Shown here: piece by piece, positions 28,682 through 36,951 of the stretch
How positions within the stretch are numbered: position 1 is the stretch's first letter
Layout of the letters: each line of letters begins with the position of its first letter
From: Priestia aryabhattai
GTDB taxonomy: Bacteria; Bacillota; Bacilli; Bacillales; Bacillaceae_H
Assembly (NCBI RefSeq): GCF_023715685.1
Contig: NZ_JAMBOQ010000001.1
Coordinates: 1,178,001-1,242,000, forward strand
Direction: 5' to 3'
DNA length: 64,000 bases
Notes under the pieces: generated by a model
What the model was told of the DNA's origin: nothing
Database searches by the model: none
The model's input: only the letters and a program-made list of their open reading frames with translations
Program-made: the position numbers and the translations under genes

Positions 28682-28993
28682 GTGAAATGGACTCAACTAA
28701 TAACAGGAGCTGCAGTCGGATTTGCAAGCGCTTATATTATTCAAAAAAGAAAGTCGTCAATTTCCTCATCGGAAGCCCTTACGATTGTTAAAAGCGCTTT
28801 TAAACAAAATGGGGCAATCGACGGCTCATGGATTGAAACAACGACTAAAGTCATTCAAAAACATGGTCTCTCTTTTTATGGTTATACAGGTGGAATTATC
28901 CGAACACGTGATGCAAAACAAGAACATTACGAGTTTTTCGTTGATAAAAAAAGCGGCGCTATTATTGAATTGACGCTGAATGCATCCGTTTAA
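28682..28993 (+). CDS. ytzB: PepSY-domain protein YtzB
   Basis: 103 residues. An N-terminal short hydrophobic stretch (WTQLITGAAVGFASAYII) acts as membrane anchor, followed by a PepSY-like domain (SEALTIVKSAFKQNG, HYEFFVDKKSGAIIELTL). PepSY domains are thought to modulate peptidases outside the membrane. GTG at 28682 is 6 bases behind AGGTG; another in-frame GTG at 28673 overlaps that site. It overlaps the end of the convergent ytnP gene. In B. subtilis malS follows ytzB; it is absent here. Confidence 0.78.
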   Translation: MKWTQLITGAAVGFASAYIIQKRKSSISSSEALTIVKSAFKQNGAIDGSWIETTTKVIQKHGLSFYGYTGGIIRTRDAKQEHYEFFVDKKSGAIIELTLNASV

Positions 28994-29819
28994 TTTCGTC
29001 AACTATTTCTCCTTTATTATCCCATTTTACAGCTCGATAAAAAGCATCATGATAAAAACTTAGCCAAGCTTGATGCTCATAGGCATAAGCTAGCCACTGC
29101 TGCTTTTGTTCAATCGAAGTCATTGGATAATCATCATATGCCATTACCCATAAGACATTTTGATGTGCATGTGTTGGCAAAAGATCGCCCATGTGCACTA
29201 AGATGTCATTGTTTCCTTTTAATACAACTACAGCATGACCATCGCTGTGACCGCCGGTATGATGAACCGTTACTCCAGGCACAATTTCATCTTTGTGGCT
29301 AAATGTTGTTACTTGATGTTGAATAAATTCCCAATTCTGTTTCCAATACGTATTTTTAGAACGTATATTAGGATTTCTCATTTCATTCCACTCAATTTCA
29401 CTAACAAAAATTCGTGCATTTGGAAAAGCAGAGGAAAAATGTCCGTTGATACATTTTGTTAAGCCTGACACATGATCAAAGTGAAGATGCGTCATAATGA
29501 TATGAGTAATATCTTCGCACGTAAACCCTAACTTTTGTAAGTCTTCAGCAATAAATGATTCTTCAGTTACACCAAAATGAAGCTTTTTTTTCTCATCCAA
29601 CATACCATTTCCTATGCCTGCATCAATTAACATGAGGTGTTTTTCAGTTTGAACGAGCAAAGGATCAGTCCTCATCGGAATTCGATTTCCTTCTGAGATG
29701 GGATATTTTTTTGTCCAAAGCTCTTTTGGAACAACACCAAACATTGCCCCTCCGTCTAAATGATTATTCCCTCCACGAAGCCATGTCACTTTTAATTTCC
29801 CTATTGTTAACGTTTCCAT
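28962..29819 (-). CDS. ytnP: YtnP, metallo-beta-lactamase-fold lactonase
   Basis: 285 residues with the metallo-beta-lactamase motif IIMTHLHFDHVSGL (HxHxDH) near residue 110, a downstream GGHSDGHAVV and VHMGDLLPTHAH. YtnP of B. subtilis is a lactonase that cleaves N-acyl homoserine lactones and quenches signalling of competitors such as Streptomyces. The N-terminal DGGAMFGVVPKELW block matches the AHL-lactonase-like subgroup. It lacks a signal peptide, so it acts in the cytosol on diffusible signals. Confidence 0.88.
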   Translation of the reverse strand: METLTIGKLKVTWLRGGNNHLDGGAMFGVVPKELWTKKYPISEGNRIPMRTDPLLVQTEKHLMLIDAGIGNGMLDEKKKLHFGVTEESFIAEDLQKLGFTCEDITHIIMTHLHFDHVSGLTKCINGHFSSAFPNARIFVSEIEWNEMRNPNIRSKNTYWKQNWEFIQHQVTTFSHKDEIVPGVTVHHTGGHSDGHAVVVLKGNNDILVHMGDLLPTHAHQNVLWVMAYDDYPMTSIEQKQQWLAYAYEHQAWLSFYHDAFYRAVKWDNKGEIVDEIKRMHSASIQ

Positions 29820-29876
29820 TTTACACCTCCATTATATTCCTTTTTATTTTATCACTATCTCCTTCTCTTTTTGAAC

Positions 29877-29905
29877 AAAAAAAGACTGAGGGAATCAGTC
29901 TTTTT
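29877..29905 (-). terminator. trmB terminator
   Basis: AAAGACTGA pairs with TCAGTCTTT, with an A/T run on both sides. It overlaps the last codons of trmB. Confidence 0.82.
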
Positions 29906-30545
29906 CATTCAAGTATTTTACTTCACAGCGGTAAATGCGGCTGCCTTTTTGTGAAAATTTCTCTTCATATTCCGTCATAACATTGCCTTCAAAATCGCTT
30001 TTATGCAAATCTAAGCTAATGTACTTAAGAAGAAGCCCATATTCTGAAAAACTTGTCAATGAATACTCAAATAGCCCTTGATTATCTGTTTTAAAGTGAA
30101 TTTCTCCACCATCAACCAGCAGATTTTCATACATGCTTAAGAACGTTTTGTATGTTAAACGGCGCTTGGCATGTCTCTTTTTTGGCCATGGATCAGAGAA
30201 ATTGAGATAAACGCGACCCACGTCATTTTTTGCAAAAAACTCACTAAGATGGTTAGCGTCTACATTCAACAGCTTTAAATTTGGAAGCTCTTCTTCAATC
30301 AATCGTTCTAGAGCACTTAAGATGACACTTTCATACATTTCAATTCCAATATAGTTGATATGCGGATTTTGTTTAGCCATCCCTACTAAAAATTGGCCTT
30401 TTCCTGTTCCTACTTCAATATGAACAGGGTTTTCATTTCCAAAAACCTCTTTCCAGTTCCCTTTATACTCTGCTGGGTTTGGAACCACGTAATGGGGATT
30501 TTCAGCAATTTTATCTTTTGCCCAAGGTTTGTTTCGTAATCTCAT
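29895..30545 (-). CDS. trmB: tRNA (guanine-N7-)-methyltransferase
   Basis: Methylates G46 of tRNAs using SAM. 216 residues with the SAM-binding [17 protein letters not shown], acidic [29 protein letters not shown] (family signature) and [13 protein letters not shown]. The start at 30545 (MRLRNKPWA) is behind AAAGAGGTG; an open extension to 30575 lacks a site. Next to ytnP and ytzH as in B. subtilis (ytmQ). Confidence 0.96.
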   Translation of the reverse strand: MRLRNKPWAKDKIAENPHYVVPNPAEYKGNWKEVFGNENPVHIEVGTGKGQFLVGMAKQNPHINYIGIEMYESVILSALERLIEEELPNLKLLNVDANHLSEFFAKNDVGRVYLNFSDPWPKKRHAKRRLTYKTFLSMYENLLVDGGEIHFKTDNQGLFEYSLTSFSEYGLLLKYISLDLHKSDFEGNVMTEYEEKFSQKGSRIYRCEVKYLNEKD

Positions 30546-30579
30546 GTTGCACCTCTTTAATGTATTTTGACGCATTGAA

Positions 30580-30608
30580 AATGTCGGTTATTCGAAACAA
30601 CCGACATT
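30580..30608. repeat. Perfect 10-bp inverted repeat between trmB and ytzH
   Basis: AATGTCGGTT (30580-30589) and AACCGACATT (30599-30608) flank a 9-base spacer in the divergent promoter region of trmB and ytzH. It could be an operator or an RNA hairpin. Confidence 0.55.
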
Positions 30609-30644
30609 CTCATGCATAATTGTGTTTAGATAGAAAAAAATAAG

Positions 30645-30670
30645 AGCATCATACGAGAAAGGATGATGCT
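30645..30670 (+). promoter_or_regulatory. Hairpin presenting the ytzH ribosome-binding site
   Basis: AGCATCAT (30645-30652) pairs with ATGATGCT (30663-30670), leaving AAAGG in the 10-base loop just before the ATG at 30673. The site is in the loop, so the fold may tune translation initiation. Confidence 0.5.
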
Positions 30671-30672
30671 TA

Positions 30673-30951
30673 ATGCCTTTAAATGCCGAACACCAAATGA
30701 ATATATTAAAAGATATTTTATCTAATCATCAAAGTGATTGCTGCGGAACGGTTGCGGAATGTGAACAGGTTGAACGTTTAATTCAATCAATGCTAGCAAA
30801 AGGATATGCTAACACAGACATACAAGCAACACTACAAAACGTGTATAAATACACGCAAGATGCAAAAAGTGCTACTCATTTAGACGAACATATTCAAACC
30901 AATCAACAAAATTTATCACAATGGGTCCAAGAACTATCTACCTTGTCATAA
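30673..30951 (+). CDS. ytzH: YtzH-like protein
   Basis: 92-residue helical protein with QMNILKDILSNHQSDCCGTV, where two adjacent cysteines stand out, and LIQSMLAKGYANTDIQATLQ. It matches the YtzH family of Bacillus, found beside trmB and ytmP; the function is unknown. AAAGGATG serves as ribosome-binding site and sits inside a hairpin loop. It ends 6 bases before the convergent ytmP stop. Confidence 0.85.
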   Translation: MPLNAEHQMNILKDILSNHQSDCCGTVAECEQVERLIQSMLAKGYANTDIQATLQNVYKYTQDAKSATHLDEHIQTNQQNLSQWVQELSTLS

Positions 30952-30957
30952 TCTTTG

Positions 30958-31767
30958 CTACTGTGCTTGAATATCATTGACGAGCAACATCCGAAGATAT
31001 TCAAGCCAGTAATTCATTTCAGAATGTTCATTTTTCGAACGATGCCATTCAATGAATAAAATGGTTTGACTTATCACGTACCACTTCATTCTCTTTTTCA
31101 AGTTCTCAGTTAGTTCAATCCCATAATGCTCAAGCCATTCTTCCCACTGAGATGGATTGATGTACCAATAAAGCAATAAACCTAAATCAATAGCAGGATC
31201 TGCAATCATCGCTCCGTCCCAATCGATTAAATATAGCTGCGTATTCTCTCCAAGCATCCAGTTATTGTGATTCACATCACAGTGACACACAACATATTTA
31301 TCTGTCTGAACGGACGGAAGCTCTGCTTGTAAATAACTAATTCCCTGCTCTACAATACTCTCTTTTTGAAGTCGTTCGTCCACGTTCTCTAGAATATCGG
31401 CTAGCACGTCTTCGGGAAGAAGCGGTGTTTTCCCTAACCTTTTCAACATATCTAATAACTCGTTTGAATGATGAATTTTACTAAGCAATTCTGTCACTCG
31501 ACTCGAATTCATATCTTTTGGTTTTAATTCTCGACCATCTAGCCAGTGCTGAGCTGTGATCACATCTCCATTTTCCATTCGTCTTGTCCACACGAGCTTC
31601 GGTACAATTCCTTCAGCTGACAATACTGCTAAAAAAGGTGATGAATTACGCTTTAAAAAAAGCTTTCGGTCTTGAAATTTTGCAAAATAAGCTTCTCCTG
31701 TCGCTCCGCCAGCAGGAGTAATTTCCCATTCGCTTCCTAATATATCTTCCAACCAATTCACCTTCAA
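30958..31767 (-). CDS. ytmP: Aminoglycoside/choline-kinase-like phosphotransferase YtmP
   Basis: 269 residues with a protein-kinase-like fold: GGATGEAYFAKFQDRKLFLK (nucleotide loop and lysine), YVVCHCDVNHNNWML (Brenner-type catalytic HxDxxxxN) and YLIDWDGAMIADPAIDLG (metal-binding aspartate). Related to choline/ethanolamine kinases and APH; the substrate is unknown. The homologous start KVNWLEDILG points to the TTG at 31767, but no ribosome-binding site is seen, and starts at 31782 (ATG) or 31800 (GTG) remain possible. Confidence 0.85.
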   Translation of the reverse strand: MKVNWLEDILGSEWEITPAGGATGEAYFAKFQDRKLFLKRNSSPFLAVLSAEGIVPKLVWTRRMENGDVITAQHWLDGRELKPKDMNSSRVTELLSKIHHSNELLDMLKRLGKTPLLPEDVLADILENVDERLQKESIVEQGISYLQAELPSVQTDKYVVCHCDVNHNNWMLGENTQLYLIDWDGAMIADPAIDLGLLLYWYINPSQWEEWLEHYGIELTENLKKRMKWYVISQTILFIEWHRSKNEHSEMNYWLEYLRMLLVNDIQAQ

Positions 31768-31850
31768 TTTCAACACACACATTTCGTTTAAAAATTTCAC
31801 TCAATAAAGCAATCTATTAAGACATCATGACGTTATTTTCTTAGTAAATA

Positions 31851-31892
31851 AAAAAGACGGCTATTGAGGATATGTATCAATAGCCATCCTTT
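31851..31892 (-). terminator. pulA terminator
   Basis: GGCTATTGA pairs with TCAATAGCC, extended by A/T arms, with a T run on the minus strand after pulA. Confidence 0.8.
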
Positions 31893-31943
31893 ATAAATAT
31901 TATCTCCATCACACTTTTTTCGTCAAGTGGTTGAAGACAATAA

Positions 31944-34085
31944 TTACGTTTGAAATAAAATAAGAACGCTAAGCTTTGAAACGTTTATAGCATTATCCTC
32001 TATAGTAGGATACCCATTTTTATATACTTTACAATGATCAAGTGCTATTTTCCATGGTCCTTCTGGCAAAACTACTTTTTCTTCCATTAGCCCTTGATTA
32101 AAAAACACGATAATATTCTTCCACGGACCGTAAGCCAATACATTTGATAAGCAATAGCCAATAACGGATTGCGGTGTGTTTAGGAAAGAGACATGCTGCC
32201 TGATCGCTGAAGCATCCCCCAAGCGAAATGCACCGTGCTGTTTGCGAATACGAATCAGCTCTTGAACCCAATTCACATCAGAAGAAAATTTGATTCTTCG
32301 ATTCCAATCAAGTGCATTAATATCATCGGGTGAATTGTAGCTGTTCTCTACGCCTTTTTTAGTGCGGTAAAACTCTTGACCACTATGAAGAAACGGTATA
32401 CCTTGCGAAAGAAGCACAATAGCAGTAGCAAGGCGGTGACGACTTCTACGAGTATCTTCGTCTTCTTCTCCGTTTGAATTCGTTAACTTATCCCACAGCG
32501 TATGATTATCATGTGATTCAACGTAATTAACTGACTGTGCTGGATTTATAAATAAAGCTCGACTGTCTTCTTTATCCAGAATGCTCCCCGCGATCACAGA
32601 TTGCACCGCCTCTTTTTGATGAGAATTCCCGCTGATAAAACCTTTTTCATATACATCAAACGTGCTTCCTTTTACAGAATCTCGAAAGCGGTCATTAAAA
32701 TAGCCGATTTGAGGCGTTTGGCGGGCATTCGCTATGATTGCTTTTTGATTGTAGGGAAGAGGAGTATTTAAATCCCAGCCTTCGCCAAAAACCAAAATAG
32801 TGGAATCAATTTCATTTATTTTTTCCCGAATGATTTTCATTGTTTCTATATCTAAAATCCCCATGAGGTCAAAGCGAAAACCATCAACACCGTACTCTTT
32901 TATCCAAAATAATACCGAATCAATAATAAACTTTTGTGCCATTTTCCGTTCAGAAGCAAAATCATTTCCTACTCCCGTCCCGTTCGAAGGCATCCCAAAC
33001 TCATCGTGTCGAAAATAATAGCCTGGAACAATTTTTTCAAAAGGTGATTCTTCTCGTACAAATACGTGATTATAAACTACATCTATAATAACACGGAATC
33101 CCTGTTGATGAAGTGTTGATATTAATTGCTTCACTTCAACGATACGAGTGGTAGGGTTTGAAGGGGCAGCAGAGTAGCTTCCTTCTGGCACATTAAACAA
33201 CAATGGATTATACCCCCAATTATAAGAAGCATGAGGATTTAATTCATCTACTCCTCCAAAGTCGTTAATAGGAAGAAATTCAAGGTGGGTCACTCCTAGT
33301 TCTTTTAAATAATGAAGCCCTGTTGTTTTGCCTGGCTGCCCGCTTGATTCAGTAACAGCTAGGTACGTACCTTTTTCTTCTATCCCGCTTGAAGGATGAA
33401 TAGAAAAGTCTCGAACGTGCATTTCGTAAATAACGGCATCCGTTGGCTGAAGGAAAGGCGGCTTTTCATGGAGATGAACATAGGTTGTATGAAGATTTAT
33501 AAGAACTCCGTATTCACTATTTGCTGTAGCTGCAACGGCATAAGGGTCCACCGCTTCATTTGTCCGGCCATTTACATCTATTAAAAATCGATAATAATAC
33601 CCTTCTTTATCTAAGGGAAGTTCCTTTTCCCATACGCCTTTTCTTTGCCGAGTCATGACGTACAGTTCTTCTTCCCCACTATTTGCATGTATCAATTTTA
33701 AAACCACTGCTGATGCAGTCGGGGCCCAGATTTTTACCATAATATGATCTGAATAAAAGGCTGCACCCAAATCATTTTGATTATAATAAAATCTTTCATC
33801 AAACTCTTTGGTTCGTATAACAGCCCCTACCTGCAGCGGAACTTTCTCCCCGTAATTATCACAGATAACGTACGAATGTCCAATTTCTATGCTACCTTCA
33901 ACCTTGCCTTCATATTTGATAAAACCTTCTAATTCATGTGCGTTTTCAATAGAGATGGTCCCATGCATTTGTGTACTTTTAATCACAAAAAAATCAATTT
34001 GACCTTCATGATAAGAAGTTGGAACTAAAAGAGTAATACGATCTATTTGATCTAAATAAGCCTGAAACTTATTATCACCAGTCAT
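31944..34085 (-). CDS. amyX: Type I pullulanase (AmyX)
   Basis: Debranching enzyme cleaving alpha-1,6 bonds in pullulan and glycogen-like glucans. 713 residues, close to B. subtilis AmyX. An N-terminal CBM48/N-terminal beta domain (VKIWAPTASAVVLKLI near residue 112) precedes the GH13 barrel with YNWGYNPLLFNVPEGSY (pullulanase signature), IIDVVYNHV, DGFRFDLMGILD (nucleophile aspartate), VFGEGWDL (acid/base glutamate) and VNYVESHDNHTLWD. No signal peptide, so it acts on intracellular polysaccharide. Confidence 0.94.
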   Translation of the reverse strand: MTGDNKFQAYLDQIDRITLLVPTSYHEGQIDFFVIKSTQMHGTISIENAHELEGFIKYEGKVEGSIEIGHSYVICDNYGEKVPLQVGAVIRTKEFDERFYYNQNDLGAAFYSDHIMVKIWAPTASAVVLKLIHANSGEEELYVMTRQRKGVWEKELPLDKEGYYYRFLIDVNGRTNEAVDPYAVAATANSEYGVLINLHTTYVHLHEKPPFLQPTDAVIYEMHVRDFSIHPSSGIEEKGTYLAVTESSGQPGKTTGLHYLKELGVTHLEFLPINDFGGVDELNPHASYNWGYNPLLFNVPEGSYSAAPSNPTTRIVEVKQLISTLHQQGFRVIIDVVYNHVFVREESPFEKIVPGYYFRHDEFGMPSNGTGVGNDFASERKMAQKFIIDSVLFWIKEYGVDGFRFDLMGILDIETMKIIREKINEIDSTILVFGEGWDLNTPLPYNQKAIIANARQTPQIGYFNDRFRDSVKGSTFDVYEKGFISGNSHQKEAVQSVIAGSILDKEDSRALFINPAQSVNYVESHDNHTLWDKLTNSNGEEDEDTRRSRHRLATAIVLLSQGIPFLHSGQEFYRTKKGVENSYNSPDDINALDWNRRIKFSSDVNWVQELIRIRKQHGAFRLGDASAIRQHVSFLNTPQSVIGYCLSNVLAYGPWKNIIVFFNQGLMEEKVVLPEGPWKIALDHCKVYKNGYPTIEDNAINVSKLSVLILFQT

Positions 34086-34177
34086 CCTTTTCTCCTCCTT
34101 ATGCCTATTACCTCTTTAGTAGCATTATATGTAGCAAACGCAAAAACGAAAGCACTTTCATAACATGAATGTTCGTA

Positions 34178-35104
34178 TTATTCACCTGCTTCGAATTCTC
34201 GGTCAAAATAAATACTCTGGCTGTGTTCAAGCAATACTTGAGCTGCTTTCATCTGTTTAAACTTTAAAGGCACTTTAGATTTCCGAAGTTCATAAAACCA
34301 CTCTTCATACTTTCTAGCATCTACAAATTCAATCTGATAAGGCTCCGCAGCGTAATCAATGTATCCATTTCTGCTCAGTAATATTTTCTTTACGTTATGT
34401 TCGATATCGTGAGTACGATAGATGCTTCGGACAATTTGCTCCGTTCGATTTAACCCAATTAAAGGATTTAATATCTTTTTTTGATCTCTTCCTCTTAACT
34501 CTGCCCAAAAATTTTCTTTTGAATACTGAAAAACAGCGCTTTTATATGTTTCTATTAAACAAATACAGAGGGTTTCCGTTGGAGTAACAATAATGATATC
34601 CCCTTCTACTGGAGCTTTATTAAGCAGGAAAACAGGCTTGTACATCACGAGATACGTATCAGGAAAGCGCTGAATAAAATAACGGAGAGCTTCATCATGG
34701 TAATATTTCCGATCTGCTTGCGAGAACTCAAATAAAGTGGATGTAGCCCATTTCATTTGAAGATCAAATACATTTTCTAAAAACAATATTTTCAAATCTT
34801 CCGCTGTTTGTGGAAGAGTTGTAAATCTCAATAGCTCTTGATTTTCCACGCTATCGCTAGAGAACGCTTCTTCCACTTCAAACGTTTCTTTTTTTCTTGT
34901 AAATCGCTCTTTGGCTTTTTGAAAAAATGAACGTTGAGCTTTTGTTTCTTCTTGTACAGGTGGCTCATATAATAGCCCTTCTTCAAATAATTGCTTTGCT
35001 TGCTTCCAATTATGTTTTTTTAAATGATTAAACTGAGACGTATAGTGATAAACGTCATTTTCATAACGGGAAATATAATCTTGCACCTTAAGTAGCTGCG
35101 CCAC
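34178..35104 (-). CDS. ytlQ: YtlQ-like protein with a NERD-like nuclease-fold segment
   Basis: 308 residues of unknown function, placed between pullulanase and thpR as in B. subtilis ytlQ. The first 90 residues are charged (FFQKAKERFTRKKETFEVEE). Residues about 165-240 read EGDIIIVTPTETLCICLIET, YKSAVFQYSKENFWAE and KILNPLIGLNRTEQIVRS, whose layout (acidic residue, strands ending in a glutamate, W, then NPL...N) is like the NERD nuclease-related domain. The usual catalytic lysine context is imperfect. No membrane segment. Assignment to NERD is inference. Confidence 0.7.
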   Translation of the reverse strand: MAQLLKVQDYISRYENDVYHYTSQFNHLKKHNWKQAKQLFEEGLLYEPPVQEETKAQRSFFQKAKERFTRKKETFEVEEAFSSDSVENQELLRFTTLPQTAEDLKILFLENVFDLQMKWATSTLFEFSQADRKYYHDEALRYFIQRFPDTYLVMYKPVFLLNKAPVEGDIIIVTPTETLCICLIETYKSAVFQYSKENFWAELRGRDQKKILNPLIGLNRTEQIVRSIYRTHDIEHNVKKILLSRNGYIDYAAEPYQIEFVDARKYEEWFYELRKSKVPLKFKQMKAAQVLLEHSQSIYFDREFEAGE

Positions 35105-35123
35105 GTTTACATCAATCCCCTAA

Positions 35124-35222
35124 TTAAAATTCCTCTAAAACTTTGTATACCGATCGTTTCTCTATTATCATCGGCGTTTTCTTTCCTTTAATAAGAGTGA
35201 TTTTTAAATAACCTCTCTCCAT
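35124..35222 (-). CDS. Candidate 32-residue peptide between thpR and ytlQ
   Basis: The minus strand reads ATG at 35222 to TAA at 35124, giving a basic 32-residue peptide containing YLKITLIKGKKTP and EKRSVYKVLEEF. The frame is open and protein-like (AVTVAYEHTN) for 17 more codons upstream into the end of thpR, but without another start codon. No ribosome-binding site is seen. It may be a real small gene, a remnant, or chance. Confidence 0.3.
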   Translation of the reverse strand: MERGYLKITLIKGKKTPMIIEKRSVYKVLEEF

Positions 35223-35239
35223 GTTTGTATGTTCATATG

Positions 35240-35794
35240 CTACTGTGACTGCAAGAAAAAAGATAGTATTTTTTTATATTTAGGTTTGCTAGCAGGATGA
35301 ACTTCAAAAAGGGCAAACGAACTTACTTGAAACTGTTCTTCAATCGACGTTTGCTTTAACTGCTCTTCCAAAAGCCCAGCTTCCCCTCCCCACTTCTTTG
35401 CAATCGTAATATGAGGACGATAAGGACGTTTTTCGTATAAGCCGCTTAGGTCTTCCCATACGGACTGTATATCCCTTTGCAGATTCACAAGTTTATCATT
35501 TGGCCTAAGGCTTACATAAAGCACTCTAGGCTTGTTATAAGCACCGAACACATCGTACTGACCTGTCTGCAGTGAAAAACTTGAATGACGGGAGGCTACT
35601 TCTTTTAAGCGGTTAATCAGCTTTTCCTTTTTGTTACCTACAAATCCTAAAAATTGTAGCGTTATATGATAATCATCGGGGTATGTCCATTGTTTGAAAG
35701 GAAAAGGTGTTAATTCCTTTGCCCAATTTTCTGCCTGATGTGCAATGGAGACAGGCACGTTGATTCCAATAAAATAGTGTTTATCACCTTTCAT
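35240..35794 (-). CDS. thpR: RNA 2',3'-cyclic phosphodiesterase ThpR (YtlP)
   Basis: 184 residues of the 2H phosphoesterase family. Both HxTx motifs are present: DDYHITLQFLG near residue 45 and RPHITIAKKW near residue 130. The enzyme hydrolyses 2',3'-cyclic phosphate ends of RNA to 2'-phosphate. ATG at 35794 is behind AAGGAG; an extended frame to 35830 lies before this site. Upstream of ytlQ in the same direction. Confidence 0.92.
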   Translation of the reverse strand: MKGDKHYFIGINVPVSIAHQAENWAKELTPFPFKQWTYPDDYHITLQFLGFVGNKKEKLINRLKEVASRHSSFSLQTGQYDVFGAYNKPRVLYVSLRPNDKLVNLQRDIQSVWEDLSGLYEKRPYRPHITIAKKWGGEAGLLEEQLKQTSIEEQFQVSSFALFEVHPASKPKYKKILSFFLQSQ

Positions 35795-35983
35795 CAAATC
35801 GCTCCTTTTCTTTTCATTAGCTTTTCCCAATTTGTTATGTTCAAAAAGAGCTAAATTTATTTTAAAGGTTTTTTGGATAAAATAGAGAGGTTTTTCTGAA
35901 AATTTGTCATGTGCTTAAAAAATAAGAATTTGTGTTATCATAGAAACAATACAGAGAATTTTTATAAGAAAAGGATGAGAAAA

Positions 35984-36916
35984 ATGAAAGTTGTTAACAA
36001 TATGGCTGATTTGATTGGCGAGACACCTCTTGTTAAATTGAATCGTCTTCAACCAGCAGATGGAGCATCCGTTTACTTAAAACTAGAATTTTTTAATCCG
36101 AGCCGTAGTGTAAAAGACCGTGCTGCTTTTAATATGATCGTGGAAGCTGAAAAAGCAGGCTTGCTCAATGAAAATTCAACCATTATTGAACCAACGAGCG
36201 GAAATACAGGTATTGGCTTAGCTATGAATGCAGCGGCAAGAGGTTATCGTTCTATTTTAGTCATGCCAGATACCATGACTCAAGAACGAATTAACTTGTT
36301 AAAAGCATATGGTGCTGAAGTTGTTCTAACACCGGGCGATGAGAAAATGCCTGGAGCAATCCGCAAAGCAGAAGAGCTTACAAAAGAAATTCCAAATGCA
36401 TTTATGCCCATGCAGTTTGAAAATAATGCAAACCCTGACGCACATCGAAAAACGACTGCTAAGGAAATTATCGAGGCAATGAACGATTTAGGAAAAGACC
36501 TATCTGCTTTTGTTGCTACTGCTGGAACAGGCGGAACGATTACAGGCACCGGTGAAGTCCTAAGAGAAAACTACCCAAATATGACCGTTCATGTTGTGGA
36601 ACCAGCTGGGTCTCCTGTATTATCTGGAGGAAGACCTGGAAAGCACAAGCTTGTAGGAACAAGCCCTGGATTTATTCCTGATACGCTTAATGTAGATGTT
36701 TACGACGAAATTTTAAAAATTAAAGATGAACAAGCCTACGATATTACGCGACGCTTGGCTTCTGAAGAAGGAATTTTAGTCGGTCCTTCATCTGGCGCTG
36801 CGTGCTATGCTGCTATCGAGGTAGCCAAAAAATTATCTCCTGATCAAGTGGTCGTATGTATTGCTTGCGATACAGGTGAACGTTATTTATCAAGCGACCT
36901 GTTCTCATTTGAATAA
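35984..36916 (+). CDS. ytkP: Cysteine synthase-like PLP enzyme (YtkP)
   Basis: O-acetylserine sulfhydrylase family (fold type II PLP), 310 residues. The Schiff-base lysine is in FNPSRSVKDRAAF, the substrate loop in EPTSGNTGIGLA, the phosphate-binding GTGGTITGTGEVL and the C-terminal GPSSGAAC. The lysine context (SRSVKDR) differs slightly from the SSSVKDR of CysK, as in the YtkP subgroup. ATG at 35984 is behind AAAAGGATGAG; the open frame to 35909 lies before it. Likely makes cysteine from O-acetylserine and sulfide. B. subtilis ytkP occupies this position. Confidence 0.9.
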   Translation: MKVVNNMADLIGETPLVKLNRLQPADGASVYLKLEFFNPSRSVKDRAAFNMIVEAEKAGLLNENSTIIEPTSGNTGIGLAMNAAARGYRSILVMPDTMTQERINLLKAYGAEVVLTPGDEKMPGAIRKAEELTKEIPNAFMPMQFENNANPDAHRKTTAKEIIEAMNDLGKDLSAFVATAGTGGTITGTGEVLRENYPNMTVHVVEPAGSPVLSGGRPGKHKLVGTSPGFIPDTLNVDVYDEILKIKDEQAYDITRRLASEEGILVGPSSGAACYAAIEVAKKLSPDQVVVCIACDTGERYLSSDLFSFE

Positions 36917-36917
36917 T

Positions 36918-36951
36918 AAGAAAAGCGAACGCAAAGGCGTTCGCTTTTCTT
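36918..36951. terminator. Shared terminator of ytkP and pepV
   Basis: AAGAAAAGCGAACGC, an AAAG loop and GCGTTCGCTTTTCTT make a perfect 15-bp stem between convergent genes; it abuts the pepV stop codon. Confidence 0.88.
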
